Below are positions 62,398 through 64,000 of a DNA stretch of 64,000 nt, piece after piece. Under the pieces are notes generated by a model. It made no database searches. It was not told the origin of the DNA and was given only the letters and a program-made list of their open reading frames with translations. How positions within the stretch are numbered: position 1 is the first letter of the stretch; each line of letters opens with the position of its first letter. The DNA lies in contig NZ_SADV01000003.1 in assembly GCF_006864135.1 (NCBI RefSeq), forward strand, positions 1 through 64,000, read 5' to 3'. This stretch comes from Lysinibacillus sphaericus. Its GTDB lineage: Bacteria > Bacillota > Bacilli > Bacillales_A > Planococcaceae. A program made the position numbers and the translations under genes.

Positions 62398-63438
62398 ATG
62401 TTAGATATTATTGTAATTGGTGCTGGGCAAGCTGGCTTAACCATCGGATATTATTTGCAACAAGGAGGCTATAATTTTGTAATATTCGATGGAGAAAAAA
62501 GAATTGGGGATACATGGAGAAATAGATATGATTCCCTGATCCTATTTACACCTAAATCATATAGTTCACTGCCAGGGATGAGATTAGAAGGAGATAAAAA
62601 TGCATTGCCTACAAAGGATGAAATCGCGGATTATCTTGAAGCATATGCTAAACGTTTTCTGTTACCGGTGAAAATGGAGACTACTGTACATAAAGTTCAA
62701 AAAATAAAAAGTACATTTGAAGTCACTACTGATAAAGGAATATTTCATTCTAAACATGTTATCATCGCATCTGGTGCTTTTCAGAAACCGTTCATTCCTT
62801 CAATTTCCGAAAGTCTTTCGCAAGAGGTATTTCAAATTCATTCCTCCCAATACCAATCACCTAAAATGATTCCAGATGGTCCCGTTCTTGTCATTGGAGG
62901 AGGGAATTCGGGTACACAAATTGCGACTGAACTTGCAGAGAATCATGATGTAACTATTGCTATTAGTCATCCATTTAAATTTTTACCACTTAATATTATG
63001 GGCAAGAGCATTTTTTACTGGTTAGAAAAGATTGGTCTCTTGTATGCAGGAACGGATACAAGGCGCGGATCATGGTTTCGAAAACAAAATGACCCTATTT
63101 TTGGCCTTGAATTAAAGCATCTGATTCGTAAAAAGAAAATAACTATTAAACCAAGGGTCATAAAAACACTAGGCACAGAAATAATGTTTAATGATCATAG
63201 CAAAAGAACCGTGCAAAATATTATTTGGTCAACAGGATTTGTACCTGACTACAAATGGATAGACATAGACGGAGTTTTAAATGCAAATGGTTTTCCTCTT
63301 CATAAAAGAGGATTGAGTCCAATACAAGGGTTATATTATATTGGACTACCGTGGCAACATCAAAGAGGATCGGGACTTATTTGTGGAGTAGGGAAAGATG
63401 CTGAGTTTTTATACTCGGTTCTGAAAAAGATGATTTAA
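62398..63438 (+). CDS. Flavin monooxygenase-like oxidoreductase (CzcO/YtmM-like)
   Basis: 346 residues. FAD motif IVIGAGQAGLTIGYYLQQGG, W-rich GDTWRNRYDSLILFTPKSYS typical of CzcD-associated flavoproteins, NADPH motif VLVIGGGNSGTQIATELAE, and WSTGFVPDYKWI. It oxidises an unknown small molecule with NADPH and oxygen or reduces a metal-linked substrate. An ArsR pseudogene is divergent from it with an ArsR-type operator between, so it was probably metal- or arsenic-responsive. Confidence 0.9.
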   Translation: MLDIIVIGAGQAGLTIGYYLQQGGYNFVIFDGEKRIGDTWRNRYDSLILFTPKSYSSLPGMRLEGDKNALPTKDEIADYLEAYAKRFLLPVKMETTVHKVQKIKSTFEVTTDKGIFHSKHVIIASGAFQKPFIPSISESLSQEVFQIHSSQYQSPKMIPDGPVLVIGGGNSGTQIATELAENHDVTIAISHPFKFLPLNIMGKSIFYWLEKIGLLYAGTDTRRGSWFRKQNDPIFGLELKHLIRKKKITIKPRVIKTLGTEIMFNDHSKRTVQNIIWSTGFVPDYKWIDIDGVLNANGFPLHKRGLSPIQGLYYIGLPWQHQRGSGLICGVGKDAEFLYSVLKKMI

Positions 63439-63605
63439 GTTTTTGAATTTCGCCCTTGCGTAATTGATAATTGAATCCCCATTCCATATACCTTTCATTG
63501 GGACACTCTTATTAAGAGAAACATGGAAAAAGAATCAATTTCCTTTAAGGTTATTTCGAATAAACAAAATCATATCAATTGCATCAGAGTGGCACAAAAC
63601 TAGCG

Positions 63606-63643
63606 AAAAAAGGGAAATCGTGCTGTTCGATTTCCCTTTTTGT
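63606..63643. terminator. Bidirectional terminator
   Basis: AAAAAGGGAAATCG and CGATTTCCCTTTTT with a 7-nt loop, serving the flavoprotein gene and the convergent gene at the right edge. Otherwise 63439-63860 shows no gene; the 73-codon frame at 63464 is not supported. Confidence 0.9.
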
Positions 63644-63860
63644 TTGACTAAGTCATTCTATTTTCTTTACCCTTTGCTATGTTAATGGCAGTGTATTTTC
63701 GGAGATTTACTACTATATAACGCAAAGCAGATTTCGTTTTTTACCTTTTATTTTCCAAGGACAGAAAATCAAGTGAAACGGAAATTATCCAAATATAGAT
63801 TCCTTCATGATATTTATAGGAATCTATAACTCCCTTTTTCTGTACTAATATTTTATCTGA

Positions 63861-64000
63861 TTACCACTTTCTACCTTGATTGGTTTTCCAGTCATACGGC
63901 AAGATTTCTTTCAATAAAACAAACGTGTCATTTTCAACCTCTACAACAGCTTCTAAATTTTCTATTGAAAGCTGACTGATCAACTCTCGGCATCGTCCAC
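63861..64000 (-). CDS. 3' end of an unknown gene, 5' cut by window edge
   Basis: On the minus strand the frame enters from the right edge and ends at 63861: ELISQLSIENLEAVVEVEN, DTFVLLKEILPYDWKTNQGRKW. About 46 residues are seen, too few to assign. Composition is protein-like and the terminator at 63606 lies downstream. Confidence 0.5.
   Translation of the reverse strand, partial: GRCRELISQLSIENLEAVVEVENDTFVLLKEILPYDWKTNQGRKW

Noticed and set aside
63464-63685. 73-codon frame after the flavoprotein
   Set aside because: It runs through the bidirectional terminator and has no ribosome site.
1-64000. tRNA, rRNA or CRISPR array
   Set aside because: No cloverleaf-like cluster, rRNA segment or regularly spaced direct repeat array was seen on reading both strands.

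Overview
The window is low-GC, AT-rich Firmicute chromosome. Strong Shine-Dalgarno sites (AGGAGG type), many rho-independent terminators, TTG and GTG starts, and gene families such as BtuFCD with a B12 riboswitch, YtrA-type GntR, CPBP proteases and heterodimeric ABC exporters point to Bacillales, most likely a Lysinibacillus or Solibacillus-like member of the Planococcaceae. No rRNA, tRNA or CRISPR array was seen. This is accessory-rich territory: regulators, transporters, resistance-type enzymes, remnants and repeats, with no housekeeping operon.

Layout. 1-0.7 kb: end of an IS110-family recombinase. 1.7-9 kb: an array in which nine short, same-orientation, imperfectly palindromic repeats (arms like TTCAACTAA and TTAGTTGAA around a CTGCCCCG centre) alternate with single accessory genes (small membrane protein, unknown proteins, HEAT protein, DUF3997-type lipoprotein, two LOG-family phosphoribohydrolases, a phosphotransferase). 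It resembles a gene-cassette array but no integrase is present. The LOG pair sits behind a clear adenine-type purine riboswitch. 9-13.4 kb: IS3 remnant, SET protein, thioredoxin with a decayed reductase, CPBP protease, lipoprotein. 13.7-24.5 kb: regulators (MerR x2, AraC x2, WYL-type) with neighbouring targets, a macrolide-type glycosyltransferase, GrpB, DUF418 protein, SDR. The MerR at 22.8 kb and the divergent DUF418 gene share matching promoters with 19-bp spacers. 24.6-32.3 kb: DUF2087 pseudogene, kinase-like proteins, a YtrA-type GntR/ABC operon with four palindromic operators, and two more relatives of the repeat. 32.5-36.6 kb: MarR-controlled heterodimeric ABC multidrug exporter. 37-38.6 kb: peroxiredoxin with a short leader ORF, nucleotidyltransferase. 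39.0-39.4 kb: a 414-bp element with terminal inverted repeats and an internal 60-nt exact duplication.

39.6-43.5 kb: cobalamin riboswitch, FecCD permease, ATPase, BtuF-like lipoprotein and a siroheme-reductase-like protein. 43.7-46.5 kb: decayed plus intact topoisomerase III. 47.2-48.6 kb: fusion of a BpsA-like branched-polyamine synthase, a zinc ribbon and S-adenosylmethionine decarboxylase, frameshifted near its N-terminus. 49.7-57.8 kb: FMN reductase, GNAT, second DUF418 protein, YdcZ-type transporter, then an Rrf2/thioredoxin-reductase/thioredoxin module present in several intact and decayed copies. 58-64 kb: PAF-acetylhydrolase-like protein, GNAT, ArsR pseudogene with its operator, CzcO-like flavoprotein, and the end of an unknown gene.

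All calls come from reading the sequence and remembered family knowledge; no database search was run.
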